From Scytalidium lignicola (lineage: Eukaryota > Ascomycota > Leotiomycetes), in NCBI GenBank assembly GCA_002812745.2, contig NCSJ02000029.1:124001-188000 (forward strand): a stretch of DNA of 64,000 bases, written 5' to 3'. How positions within the stretch are numbered: position 1 is the stretch's first letter; every line of letters starts with the position of its first letter. A program made the translations under genes and the position numbers. Of this stretch, positions 12,053-24,115 are shown in pieces. The notes under the pieces are model-generated. The model saw only the letters and a list, made by a program, of their open reading frames with translations. It did no database searches and was not told where the DNA came from.

Positions 12053-12960
12053 GTTGATTGCACTGGAATGTAAAAAAATATGATGCCAGAATTTTGGTGG
12101 TCCAGTATACTTCGTCAAGTTCGTCCTCTACGTGTGGCCGAAGAAGAAAGCCAAAGTACCTTCTTGTCTAGTCTAATAAGTTATTTCTATAGCGTCACTC
12201 TATCAACCGACTCTATCATTTCCATCTCTCTGCCAGCAGATCCTATATTAATCTTAATGCCATTTCTAATCCCTGCATTTCCCCTCAATGCGAATCATGC
12301 GAATGGTATCTCGGGTTAAGTATTCGACGAAAATTGACATGGATATCTGCTCCGCCCCGCTATGAAATTAAGTGAGACCGTCGCATGACCCCCTATTTAT
12401 AGAGTTGATCAACATGCTCCACCCATGTATGGCCTGCATTTTAGAGTTTTAATGGATCGAAGGATAAAGCGCGACGTTGAATGGGGAGTTTAATTTTCCG
12501 ATAAAACAGATGAGACTATCGACGTTAAGAGCTTTGATGCATGATGAGATCATTAGACGGTTCATACGACTTGAGTTGATGCAATACGTATAGAAGGGTA
12601 AATTACTAGACCTACATAATCAAGTGGGGTAGCCCCGGAAATCCCAACATTATTCACACAATTATAGTCAAAATCGCACATTGGGATTGGTCTGGTTACC
12701 TGTTCATCCCAGGCAAACCCGAGGGCATCATCTCCCAGCTTATATGTCATTCAACCTTAACCTGGCATGCCAAGATGTAGAGAAGTGAAAATAATTGTCG
12801 GATAGCCCGGGATCATCATCCAATAGTCGGAAGAGACACATCTGCTCATTCTTGTTTCAGTCATAATGAGCTTCTGAGTTTCGAACTCGATATAGGGGTC
12901 CACCTCGAGTGTAGATATAAAGTACGACTGGGTAACTATAAACTTCTCTTCTCTATAACA
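12053..12960. other. upstream region of the GH28 gene
   Basis: It contains the likely promoter, including TATAAAT on the minus strand at about 12395-12402 and a CreA-like site at 12355-12360. A 62-codon open frame on the minus strand (12562-12750, MTYKLGDDALGFAWDEQ...) has an acceptable start and a possible donor after DEQ. It matches no family I know and I do not call it a gene. Confidence 0.4.
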
Positions 12961-15900
12961 ATATAAATTATTAAATAAAAACTCTAAGTCTGGNTTTTTC
13001 TTTTTATATTGATATAAAATAATAATACAAAGGTATTAAATCGGATATATATTTTACCGAAGTTGGGCATGAAGCATTTGTTCTTCGCGTTTTGGCTACC
13101 ACCTCTTTCTTCACCACAAGCTACAGTGGACTAATTTCAATACCCTAATTTCTTCTCTGACTTCTTCCTGGAGATAACTCAAACCTTATACACGACGCCC
13201 CTACCATCTACGAACGCGCGTTCTAGCGCGGTACGCAAATACCTTGAAAACGTACTTATTGAACGATTTGAATTGACGCCAGAAGAAGCCGCAAAGACCA
13301 CGTCTGTTTGGAAATACGGGAATAACTCAGAGCTGAGCTTCAGAGTCTAGAACAACAGCCTGACAATATCACCTTCATTTCTGCTTTTCGGAAACTAGCT
13401 TTCTTGAAGAGCTACAAGCATATGTAATAGCACAAGGGTTCGCAGAGTGGAAAAGTTTATCAGGTAGCATACATACTAGATGTAAAATATTTAAAGAGAT
13501 TTTTCTTTAGTACCTGAAAATATTACTGATATACTAAAGAGCTTTTCGGCTTTACCTGGATCGTGGCTATCATAATTATAGTCGTTGGTTGTATACAAAA
13601 AGAATCCTCCTAGTTCTTAAGTAAGCTCTTTTACTTTCCAGTGTTATAAATATATCTAACATATATTATAACCAGCTTATTCTATGCAGAGCTTTTGATC
13701 TTTGTTGTTAACACTTATAGTATTACCCGACAGCCTAAGAACTAAGGACAAGTTTGACAAATCNTTTTTCTCTCTAGTCGTTTTTACTTCTTTTTTCTTT
13801 ATTGCTAATAACTTATGGATATTTGGCTTAGGAAGTTTGGACACTTCTATTCCTAGACAAACGTAGCATATTTGAAATATTGGTCGAAGTGAAGTGCTGG
13901 TAGGTAATTCTTTACAAGAAGTAAAGATTACAAAGAGTAAAACTTAACTAGAAGTTAAAAGAATAAGCTTTTTAGGAGGAGGAAGTGATGGAACGGTTAA
14001 ACCCCGAAACAAATTAACATTACGTTAGGATTACTTGATCACATGGTCATATACCTTATGTAAATGGCCATTCCATAAGGTAAATGACCACTCATAAAGG
14101 AATTGGCAAACGCATAACTAGATCTTTCTTCTTTAGTTCATAATAACATATTATTCTCCTCATATTATTATAGTTTTGAGGATTATGACTTACACGCTTA
14201 AATTGAAGCAAAAATGGTAATATCGTTAGTATAAGCTGCTTTTGAAAGTGTAAAGTTACAAGTAGAAGGTGTTAAAGTTTCCATTATTACAATAAAAAGG
14301 ACAAAACTCGTACAAGCATGTGAACATTACAGGATATAGTGTTTCCTTACTAATTTGTGTTGCAGTTCACGGTCCGCTGATGTTCTGGTGCCGGTGGCTA
14401 CGTGTCGTCGTGTCGATTTAGCTGAGGCCTTAGAAAATGGCGAAGTTAAGGTGAGAAATCTTAAATAGATTGCTAACTTTGGATTTTCCCATTGAAAAGA
14501 GAGATCGCGCCCGACATTCATGACATAATTAGTAAAAAGTTACTGAATGTAATTCTTGGACAGTCGGATCATTTAGTTAAGTATTTAGGTGTTCACACAC
14601 TAAAAGTGGGCTACACGACTTATTGGCGAAACAAAAGCATGATTGGTTGAGTTACTGTCATATTCTAATTCAGCCTGTTTTTTCGCGAAAAAGAGCCCTG
14701 TGCACCACNTTTTTGGTGCGCGTACCATAGAAAAGTAATGCGTGGGACAGAATCAATCAATTGCTTACTATACAACGCGTTTCTACACTTGNTTTTTCGT
14801 GCTATTTTACCGTTAGATATCGAATGCAATATGCCACGTCCAAAATCCAAAAAAAACGACCAAAAAAAGCGCTTTCAAAGTTATAACCTTTAAAATGTAC
14901 TTAATAATATATATATATTTAATGTTAAGTTTATAAATGAAATTAAAAACNAAAAAAACTNAAAAAAGCTTTTNAAAAAGTTATACTTTATAGTATAAGC
15001 TTACAAAAATAATAAGAAAAAACTTGTTTTAACTTAATTGCTTATTATTTAATATATTAGCTAGCAAATTATTTTTTATATTGCTGTTATAAAATACAAA
15101 AACACAAACTTGTACTTATAAAACATTTTACAAATATATGTATAGTTTACTATTTTGTTAAATTAGAATTTTTACATATAATTACTTTTAAAGCTTACAA
15201 AATAACTTAATCTTTGCAAAAGTTTAATTTTACAAGTTATAAAATTACTTTATAAAGTTTTTAAAGTTAAAAACTATTAGTTTTAGATTTACTACTTTTA
15301 TTATATTAAAATACTTGCTATAAAATTGTTAATATACAATTTATACTTGCTTTACAGTACTAAACCTTTTAACATTATAAACTTTTAAATTAATAATACT
15401 TTATTTGTTAAAAATGTTCAATTTGTTAAACTTAAACAAGAATAACTAAAAAAAGTTAATTTCCTGATTNAAAAAATGTAAAACATTAATTATTAATAAG
15501 AAAATTAAGTTTAATAAAAGTATTATACAACTAAATGATATTAGAATTTTACTTATTTAAAGTACTAATATGCTAATTTATAACTTATAACCAGGAAATT
15601 AACTATTATTATAAGTTTACAAAAAATTATATACTAGAATTTTACTATTAAAGAATAATATATTGTATAATGTACTTGAAGAGTATATATAATTTTAATT
15701 TATTAACTAAAAATATTATACAACTTATTAGTAATTGTTTAAATTATTGATTTTAGCTAATAAAACATAAAATTGTTAAATAAATGTTTATAATAGTAAA
15801 TTTAAAATACTATTAAAAGAATACAATTTATTAAGTTTAAAAAGGAAATATTATAGTTATTAATCTTTATAAATGCTTTATTTGCAAATAATAAAGACTT

Positions 15901-16540
15901 ATTATTATAAATTAACTATATTATAATATTTATAAACTAAAAAGGAAATATAAATACATTATATTATATGTTAATCAAGTATAAGAAGATTATACATAAT
16001 TTTTTAGCTTTAAAACTTTATAGAATAGCTTATAAGTTTAATATAAAAGTTATAATTAAGTTAATTATTAAAAGAATTCTCAAAATTAACTTTTTACTAG
16101 TTATATATATAAATTCAAGATTATTATACAATTACTTTGTTAAGTTAAGAATTATATAAGAAAAGTAATTTATAATTAACATAATATACTTTTGTTAAGT
16201 ATATAAATAATGTTAAATTATTAAAATATAATAAATTGAAGAAATTATAAATTTAACTAATTTTATAACTAAAGGAAAGTTATTTAACATTTTAAAATAG
16301 TTATTAAATATGAATAAAGTATAATTAAAAGTAGTAGAATAAGTAAAATATAATAATATAAGTAGTAGAATAAAAAATTGTATAAAGAAAAGATTTAAAG
16401 TTATTTCTAATTAGACAATTAACATGTAATTAAGAAAACTCTATAAATTTGAGCATTTTAAGAGTTATAGCGTATGGCCATTTTTAAAATAGTTCTAGTG
16501 TTAGTAGAATAATAATTATATACACATAATATTCATGTGC
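12961..16540. repeat. A+T-rich degraded repeat DNA
   Basis: From 12961, and especially from 14870 to 16470, the base composition is extremely A+T-rich with TA and TTA/TAA words everywhere, as in RIP-mutated transposons. No pol motif can be read. Two less degraded patches are present. One at about 13180-13350 has a frame reading TPLPSTNARSSAVRKYLE and then TPEEAAKTTSVWKYG before a stop. The other, at 14330-14870, is richer in G+C. Neither can be assigned. Several N characters flank homopolymers here. Confidence 0.6.
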
Positions 16541-17356
16541 CCTTGTAAGCTAGTCCTGATTAAGTAGTAAAAGCAAGCAAAGCTCTTACAACTTTGCTTT
16601 CCTATCCCCTAATCGTATAACAACTATAGATTAGCATAACGAGTATATTATGTATAATTACATATTATACTTCATACTACAAGTAAACTGACAGTTATGT
16701 TGTAAATAAAGAATCGATTGATCATTATCGGTTTTATTAATTCTTTATTAATACTGCTCAGAATTGATCTAGAATCAATACCTCAAGTATCAAAATCGAC
16801 CTTGTACAAAAGCGCTTTACCTTTTAACTAAGGAATTTTATACAGCAAACTTGAAGCTACAGAGTTGAATACCACAACCACAATCTATGTGATCCGGGGA
16901 CTCGGAGGGGGGCCTATACGCGTGATCTATCAAAATATCCGATTGGATCCACAGTAGACTCAACTACGGCTACGGCTACGGCTTGGTTCGTGAAACATGG
17001 ATATAAAGAGTGAAATTAGCAGAGAATAAGGATACTCAACTAACTTAGTTGATTCGGCTAGAGGTGTATTGTACATCAGCAGAACAGTGACTCGCAGGAA
17101 TACGCGCCTCGTTTAGTAATCCTTAAGAGAGAGGGTCGGATTGGTATTTAGTTGGCTGTGCCCTCGATTAGGTACGTGAAAGGCAAGGCGAGACGAGGGT
17201 TCAGGTAGGCGAGATGTTACACGCATATAAGTAAGTGAATGGGAACCCGCGGCGCCGGTGGCCATATACAACCTACAATCTAGCTGCCATAAATGCGAGA
17301 CACTACGAACTGCACGATTGTCTAAATTTCAAATATCTGACTCGACTCCAACTTCC
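16541..17356. other. upstream region of the UstYa gene
   Basis: No exon is visible. Base composition returns to normal from about 16800. A short tandem repeat of tacggc (three copies, 16965-16982) lies about 375 bases before the UstYa start codon. CGG-containing words at 16895-16907 and 17247-17258 could be Zn2Cys6 half-sites. Confidence 0.4.
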
Positions 17357-18502
17357 ATGCCCTTTCAAGCACTCCGTCCCATCTATGAGCGGATCCTTGG
17401 TTCCGAAGAAGAGATAACGAACGAGGATTCAGGAAAAAAAGAAGCGAATATTTGGCACAATGTGTACCATTCAAAAGCGATACACTGGATCTGTTCTATC
17501 TGCCTACTCTTACTCCTTGTAGCCCAGTCGCTTTACTACACTTATTACACTGGGCTACGAAGAGTTGGCACATATGAAAGTGGCTTCGCTACAGAATTTG
17601 GTGAGACTTCTTAACCTAAGAAGACAAATTGACCATCTCATGTTTTTTAGGACCCCTACACTCTGCTATCGATCTTGTCGAAGTCCAATTTACTGGAACT
17701 TTAGCATACACAGAATCGGGTCATCTCTACATTGACATCGGTGAAGACGGCGTCAAATATTTCGGAAAGCCTTCCCCTGAAATTGATCATGCATGGCACA
17801 ATCTTTTGGGGAGTAAGTGTAGACCCGTATTATATAACGAAATGTCAAATTGACAATATCTTTCAGCCACCTGGAATTTCTATATCAGCGAGGAAGAAGC
17901 AGAGGCTTTACCACGTAGTTCAAAAAAGTACCAAGAGTATCATTTAGGGCGGATTGGGTACGTTTTTGCTGAACATAATCCCCTCACTTTGCTAAGAAAA
18001 CTTTTAGACCGGACGTTTTTCACACGCTGCATTGCTTAGTGAGTAGCCAATCCCTAGTCATGCGAAGTTTGGGGGCATTAATCCAGTTTAGAATGAAGTA
18101 CGCAAGGTTCTTGACAGTGAGTACTACTTCAATACAACCTTGAAAGGCTTAACGCGCCAAGAAAGAGTTCATATAGGTAAGTTAAACAGCAGATGAATCT
18201 AAGTGAATTAATTTCCAAAACAACTAGATCACTGCTTGAATCACATCCGGCAAATAATTCAATGCCACATGGATCTTACGCCGGTAACAAAAATATACTT
18301 CGAGGGTGTAAATACCGTAGTAGGGAATTTCGACCAAGTTCATATGTGTCGAGATTTCAACAAGTTACGGGACTCGATGGTGCACAGGATGTCCGCGTCC
18401 ACCAAGTTCAAACCGACTTCCAACAGTGACCATTTATCCGGTTATGTTATTAACGATGAATCGTTATTACCATGGGATTGGATAGACTCCGAGTATGACT
18501 AA
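17357..18502 (+). CDS. UstYa-family oxidase (DUF3328)
   Basis: UstYa proteins are membrane-anchored enzymes of fungal biosynthetic clusters; characterised members catalyse oxidative cyclisation or chlorination, notably in ribosomal peptide pathways. Six exons (17357-17600, 17651-17812, 17867-17957, 18008-18038, 18092-18176, 18228-18502) join in frame to 295 residues. One transmembrane segment lies near residues 48-65 (WICSICLLLLLVAQSLYY). The two diagnostic motifs are HTLHCLNEVR and HIDHCLNHIRQ, both HxxHC, as the family requires. All introns are 50-54 nt and GT-AG. No stop or frameshift is present, so the gene looks functional. The start at 17357 was chosen because MPF followed by a short polar region before the membrane segment is usual. 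Neighbours on the right include HxxHC proteins of another type. Confidence 0.9.
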
Positions 18503-19619
18503 ATGAGTTGTCTCGCTCATTAATATTAAAATCTGTTGTAGTTAGATCCATATGTGTAGACAGTGCTCAAATTAGTTGACATTCGGCGCATCAGTGAGTA
18601 AAAACAAACATTGCATATCCACGCTGTATTAAGTCTCAGCACACTCCATCTCCAGTACCTACACATTCAATGCGCTGATGACATCGCGTATAATACATTA
18701 CCAACATATCTTGCCATAGATTCTTCACGGCTTGTGGCACTATATGAAGGATATCTACATAATCAGATGCCTAACCGGTAACCCGGCGTACCAAAACACT
18801 CTGTCTACCAAACAGCGAAATCTACAGCAAAATTCAGCAAATCGGCCACTATCTAAATTCAACAACGCCTTTATTTCATAGAATTATCTTTTCAACTATG
18901 ATTATTTATATACTGAAAAGTAAGTTAAATAGTTTCACATTTAATCACAATTAATTGTGCATATAATACAAATTTATCGTAAAATTAAGGTTAACATTAT
19001 GTGTCAGGGTGTTTCGTGCGCAGAGTAAAGAGAGACATAGATTCCGAGTCGCACACCACCTGGCCTGGACGATTGCCAGGATCCGTGGCACCCTCGTCTC
19101 GCCCTTCTCGAACAGTTGTGGATCACATTTTCCTGTTTTGGAAGTAGAGCCCGGATACCGCCAGCACTACTGTAATAGAGTAATACGCTGCTCGTTTCTG
19201 CGTTTTGTCGGTACTAGACCCTAGCTCGTGGTTCGCGGGACGTTTAGTTGCGCCAGGCAAAGGCTCTCTATTCTTGCAAAGCGTGACGATTGATTGTGGA
19301 AGCCCAAATTATATTTCAGGAATCTAGCTTCCCCTTCTGGCTAACTAACACATCACGTGAACTCGCAATAATCTATAGCTTGACATGTTCAACGTTAGCT
19401 CATTCCTTCCTTCCATCCCTCCTTTCCATGGCTACTAGTCTCCCCTTCCCTATACAAGCGAGATTATTTATTATTATACAACATTCAGCACAGCTATAAT
19501 CTTGTTATATCTTACTGGTTGAGAAGGTATACAATTTGTACAAGTATGTTATTAAGTGCTCAGACTTCTATTTGTAGTTAACCCTTGGAAGATATAGATT
19601 TACGACCAGTTCGATTGAT
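18503..19619. other. intergenic, no gene seen
   Basis: I looked here for a short secreted repeat peptide that could be a RiPP precursor for the UstYa protein and found none. Open frames at 19009-19224 and 19290-19499 have no signal peptide, repeats or KR sites. The interval from 18890 to 19000 is A+T-rich. Confidence 0.45.
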
Positions 19620-20333
19620 ATGCGCGCTTCGGAGCCAAAGGTCACTTCAATGTCTCCAGACCTACCAGGACTACTTTATGACCCTGACGATGGCGAAGAG
19701 CACTCCAAAGAATTATTGAGTGAGCTCGACGAGGAGCCGGATGCTTCCTCTGGGTTTACTGTTAAAAGAAAATGGGATGTTAAGAGAAGCTACGTGTTAT
19801 ACCTGCTGCTTTTTGTTGGGGCTATCGGAATAGTCACAACCACTGTATGGAGCTGGACACACCACTCAAGACGTTGGGTCGCTTGTGGCCAATCTCCCGC
19901 TGAAGCCAGAGCCGCCGGTTGCCATTTCGAGCCAATGCTTCGAGCGTGGGTTCCAGATGCATGCTATTTCCCTGAACCAGGAGAAGAATATAGTCCTTTT
20001 GACGACAGAACTTGGTACTCGGACATACGCCTAACGCAAGCAATTGTTGGCGAAGAGCTAGAGAAATTGAAGTCGGGAGAGCTTGAGTGGGCTTATACAC
20101 ATGAGTTTCATGATGAACATTGTATATATGTTTGGCGGAAGTTTATTATGGCGGCAGAGAGAAGGTTAACCTTGATTGATGGCAAGACAGCGAATTTCCA
20201 GCATCAGAGCCATTGCTCTGCAAGGACTGCAGAGACGATGCGCAGTATAGCCAACGGTACGTGGGACATTGCCCACAGTCGCAGCTACAGCCCTCTAAAG
20301 TATATCCGCTGTTTTGAATTCTCGTGGCCATGA
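19620..20333 (+). CDS. membrane protein with two HxxHC motifs (copy A)
   Basis: I cannot name this family. The intronless frame encodes 237 residues: an acidic N-terminal tail, one transmembrane segment (about residues 57-79), then an extracytoplasmic or lumenal domain. That domain starts with CGQSPAEARAAGCHFE (residues 89-104) and continues with LRAWVPDACYFPEP. It has two HxxHC motifs, HDEHC at 164-168 and HQSHC at 195-199. The layout (short tail, one membrane helix, paired HxxHC) mirrors UstYa oxidases, but the UstYa HTLHC(L)N and HCL..LRQ contexts are absent. Two relatives lie at 24116 and 34401. By analogy it may be a metal-dependent oxidase anchored in the secretory pathway; this is inference. 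An alternative start is Met11. Confidence 0.75.
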   Translation: MRASEPKVTSMSPDLPGLLYDPDDGEEHSKELLSELDEEPDASSGFTVKRKWDVKRSYVLYLLLFVGAIGIVTTTVWSWTHHSRRWVACGQSPAEARAAGCHFEPMLRAWVPDACYFPEPGEEYSPFDDRTWYSDIRLTQAIVGEELEKLKSGELEWAYTHEFHDEHCIYVWRKFIMAAERRLTLIDGKTANFQHQSHCSARTAETMRSIANGTWDIAHSRSYSPLKYIRCFEFSWP

Positions 20334-21027
20334 TATTACGACACGTGGCCAACTTGTGCCTTTTAAATCGGCTTACCATAAGACAACCCGAATTATTTTT
20401 TCTACGCCGCGAGACCTGCTAGCTAGAAACAGGACGCAATGAAAAACTTCTCTACGACGTATTCTCACTCAACACTTCTTTCCTAGCGCTGTAGAGATGC
20501 AGGGCTACCGCCTTGGCCGCCGCTGGCCTCACTGCCTTGAGATGATGTCTTATCTCGTTACGTAACTGGAACTGAGGAGCCAGATACGTAGGAAGGACAG
20601 AGTACTTTAAATGACCTGCACTCTCTGGGAGAAGAATTGCATTGTAATGGAATACGCTTGACATGAATCACGGGGAGCGTATTTATGAGACTAGACTAAG
20701 ACAAAGTCCTCAAGAGTCAGGCTATACTTTAGATAGGATTTAACCCTAAAGGTAGTCTCTAGTTATGTTTATTTAAAGGAGGATAGCTAAGTCTTTCCCT
20801 AGAAATTTCAAATATATACACATATTTTGTGCAGACTTATATGAAGCCGGCTTCATCCTCTCTAATACTCAAGTTCCCCGTAGAAATATCTGAATTGATC
20901 TAAGATTTATCATTAAATTTATCAATGTACTGCAGGCTCTCCTACATACAACATTGTTTATTACCCTTGCTTACACCGCTGAAGACCCGCGTACAGCAGT
21001 TCTGCTACTTCTCCATTGCCCTTGGGT
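20334..21027. other. intergenic, no supported gene
   Basis: A 70-codon open frame on the minus strand (20452-20664) begins MSSVFHYNAILLPES and lacks any motif or splice context that I recognise. The rest is A+T-rich flanking DNA. The 3' end of the ASST gene lies to the right. Confidence 0.4.
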
Positions 21028-23083
21028 TCACGCGTCGTCTAGACGACTCTTGTCCAGAGCATGCTCGTCCAAAGAACTCTCGTCAGACTGGACTTGCTCA
21101 TATTTTGTGTTAGCCATGAAATTTCGTGATCGCAGCCACCATCGAAGTGCAAAAAACAGAGACACGATAACAAGTCCCCCAAACGCAAGTATAATATTGC
21201 GAAGAGAATATACACTACCGCTCTCTTTCGAAGTCGATACGCTACCATCTTGATCACCTTGATTTTCTTTGTTTGTAGTATATCCAAGAAGCGGAGTTTT
21301 TACCTCTGGAATCTGGCACAGGCCTTCCGAGCAGCCGGCAAATTCCAACCCACTGGGCACAATTGTCTCAACCACCTCCGACCGTCCCAAACTGATTCCC
21401 TGCACATCGAGAGCTTCAACATATACGTATTTCTGATACCCGGCTGACATATACATCGTCTCAAAGCCCTCCTTCTTCGTGCTGCCAATGAGATGGAATT
21501 CTGGCTCTCCAATTCCGTTTCCATGAAACTGCCACTCTGTAACCTCTGTCGCACCGTTCCAACTCACGTAGAACACGGTTGTGATAGTTTCAGTAGTTGT
21601 TCCGAATGCATATGCCTTCACAGCTGGAGGATAGAGTGGGAGACCTGTGAAGTTAAACTTGTAGGCGCGGTAGACGACGAATCTTTCTGACATGAACTTG
21701 GCTTCAAGAGCGAGTTCGCCCGAAGATGTGAACTCACTAATATAACCGTTGTCACTCCAACAGACGAATATGTTACTGTTGGGGAGCTCTTGAACACTAC
21801 CGCGAAGATCAGTCTGATTGTTATCAGGACGGTGAANTTTTTTTAATGATCGAGGCGGTCATAGGGGAGATATCTGTGTGAAGAGCAACGTATAAAACAG
21901 AGGAGATATTGGCAGTTGCGAAAGCCTCCTGTCCATTTGATGCATTGTCCAAAAAAGAGATAATTGTATGGGTGCTATTATTCTCGCGGAATCGAGCGTC
22001 ATGCTGGAAAGAGAAGTTAAAGCCATCTTCGTGAACAAAAGAGGAGTTGTTGCCACCAAGCTGCCAGATGATAGACCCGTCACGACCTGAAACCTTGTAT
22101 ATTGTACTTGTATGCCTGGCGGAAACCAAATAATCACCGTTTGCGTCCTTGTCGATTGAGTTGATGTGGCTAAAAACAGTTATTAATGCGAGCAGAATCT
22201 TCCCGTGGGGACAAATGCTAGAGGGCTTACATCCAGTCCCATGCTTGTTGAGAAGTCGCACCTCCTGCAGTTAAGCTCCTACTTGTGCTAACATCAATGT
22301 GATCCAATGAATTCCAATCAAATATTACTTTATTAGTTCGCAGATCGATCTCTTGAAATCCACTATTTGCAACCCACGCATAGCGGGCAGTATCCTGCTG
22401 CGGTTCTAGACTTTGCCATTTAGGGACCCAGGTGATTACCAGGGCACTGTGGCCGTCTTCAATAACATTGAATTCATGCATATTGAAATTGGAAGAATCG
22501 GGCATATGTACTTTCTGTTGGACTGTATATTGTGAATCCATGATTATACCAGCACCTCTCAGGTCCATATCTCTCTCTCCGTTCTCTGCCAAGATGAGAG
22601 ATAAGTGTGATGTGCCATTGATTTGGATCACTTTGAAATCAAAAGAATTTCGATTTTCGAAGACGGCAGCCCCGCTCCATACTAATTCCTATTTATAATA
22701 TGAGAAATGGTAGAACATACATCGATTAAGATCTCATACCCCCCGATTATCATACATGTGAGCTCCAACTTGAAAAAGCGAGGCTAGTGTTTTGCTGCGC
22801 CTGGTGCCCAAACCATCATACGGATCTATAAACCAGTAGCCAGGACTAATTGTACCTTCGTCATAGTGTGTGATATTGAAGAGAGGAGCCTTGATATCGG
22901 GTTCCTAAAGCATTATCAGTATTGCTTGACATGATGGGAGCGGCCTCTTGATCGGTGCCTCACAGATACAAAGTTCGTTAGATCCGTATGATGCTTTATC
23001 ATCAGGCTTTCATTGGACGCATTCACCATCAGAGTGCAGACGAATACAAATGTTGTAAAGCATAGGCGCCATACCGAGGTCAT
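21028..23083 (-). CDS. arylsulfotransferase-like (ASST) membrane protein
   Basis: Four exons (23083-22964, 22904-22740, 22688-22231, 22169-21028) give 627 residues after one N is removed. There is an N-terminal signal peptide (WRLCFTTFVFVCTLMVNA) and a C-terminal membrane helix (NIILAFGGLVIVSLFFALRW). Between them are beta-propeller repeats of the fungal ASST family (Arylsulfotran_2): PGYWFIDPYDG, GELVWSG, MHEFNVI, FDWNSLDHIDVS, HINSIDKDANGDYLVSARHT, GSIIWQLGG, RGSVQELPN and VSWNGAT. Bacterial homologues transfer sulfate between phenols; the fungal members are uncharacterised, so the reaction is not established. The N at about 21837 adds one base in an A/T run, and dropping it restores KKIHRPDNNQTDLRGS. 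The gene lies between two HxxHC genes. Confidence 0.88.
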
Positions 23084-23299
23084 ATTGAAACTTGAGAAAA
23101 AGAAATTCGGCCGTCGAGCTGCACCGAAAATTCCTGGCGCGGTGAGAACATGCGTAGCCTTTGGGCATCATGTTAACATTTTGAAAACTCGCCGTCCTCT
23201 TGGTAGTTTTACCAGAGATGGACTGGCCTCGCCACGTGCTGCCCTTCGCGACCTACCCGTCACGACCTGCTCATTAGGATACGACTAGCTACACTGTAG

Positions 23300-23900
23300 A
23301 TCCTGCTCGTCACGGCTTGCCTAGCCCTCCATGAAGTGCTTTTGAATCCAATCTTTCACTCATGACCACACATTCTCAGTTAAATTCAAGTCCGGCGAGT
23401 ATCGTGGCCACCGAGTATATGGGATTCTCCGAGTAAGATTAAAGATTCTTAACCTTGATCGGTGGGGAGGGGCGTTATCTTGCATAAACGTAAGATCGGA
23501 GTGTGCCTTGGCGAATTCTTCCACTTTGGAGACAATATGAGTGTCATACTTGAATTGCTACAACTATTACTACTACTACTGCGACAGCTAATATTCAGCT
23601 GTGAATGTATTCTAGAGGATTCGAGGTATGAAGCTCGAGAAGCTTCAGGCGCGCATTCGCATTGCATAGAAATTCTGCCGTAAGCCGATGACAATGATTG
23701 GCAGGTTGCTGTGGAGCGCCGTCCAGACCATTGTGCCACCTTTACGATTTACCAGGCAAGGGATTTTACGGCGAGGGTGCGCCCAGCTGATTGTGTTGAT
23801 GGTACTATACCATGATCCCAGTAACATAGCTCCCGCACAACGTATCACTTGTTGGGGATACCGTACACGTATAATACTGCGCACATCATCGAACAGCAAT
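23300..23900 (-). pseudogene. degenerate Tc1/mariner-type transposase fragment
   Basis: On the minus strand, fragments of a DDE transposase can be read in more than one frame. The central part includes TISWAHPRRKIPCLVNRKGG, and the C-terminal part near 23370-23410 reads RWPRYSPDLNLTENVW, then a stop, then VKDWIQKHFM. The SPDLN...E motif is the last part of the Tc1 catalytic triad. Stops and frameshifts make it non-functional. I could not find its terminal repeats. It separates the ASST gene from HxxHC copy B and is clearly different from the intact element at 31924. Confidence 0.7.
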
Positions 23901-24115
23901 TAGGTAGTGAAACAATATATGACCATTTTCATAGAACTCTTAGAGCTAGCCCCCCAAAATCGCCAACGTGCAANTTTTTTCTCTGCTAGGAAAACGGATT
24001 TTATTTTTTTGCATTATTCAGCTCTTTTGATCCATAATGCCAGCATGTTAGCTGAGTTGGTCAAGTTCTCCATCATACCCGAGGAGCATAGCATTTAACA
24101 AATTCTTTCAGCAAT

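Noticed and set aside
12562..12750. 62-codon minus-strand frame near the GH28 promoter
   Set aside because: It looks faintly protein-like and has a possible donor, but no second exon or homologous family could be recognised.
12870..12905. tRNA-like T-arm (gagtttcgaactc)
   Set aside because: No matching acceptor stem, D-arm or anticodon arm on either strand.
15968..16159. 63-codon plus-strand frame in A+T-rich DNA
   Set aside because: Composition-driven (Ile, Lys, Leu, Asn) and without motifs; it arises by chance in degraded repeat.
18503..19619. possible RiPP precursor next to UstYa
   Set aside because: No signal peptide followed by repeated cores with KR sites could be found on either strand.
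20452..20664. 70-codon minus-strand frame
   Set aside because: No motif, splice context or recognisable family; kept only as a remark in the gap entry.
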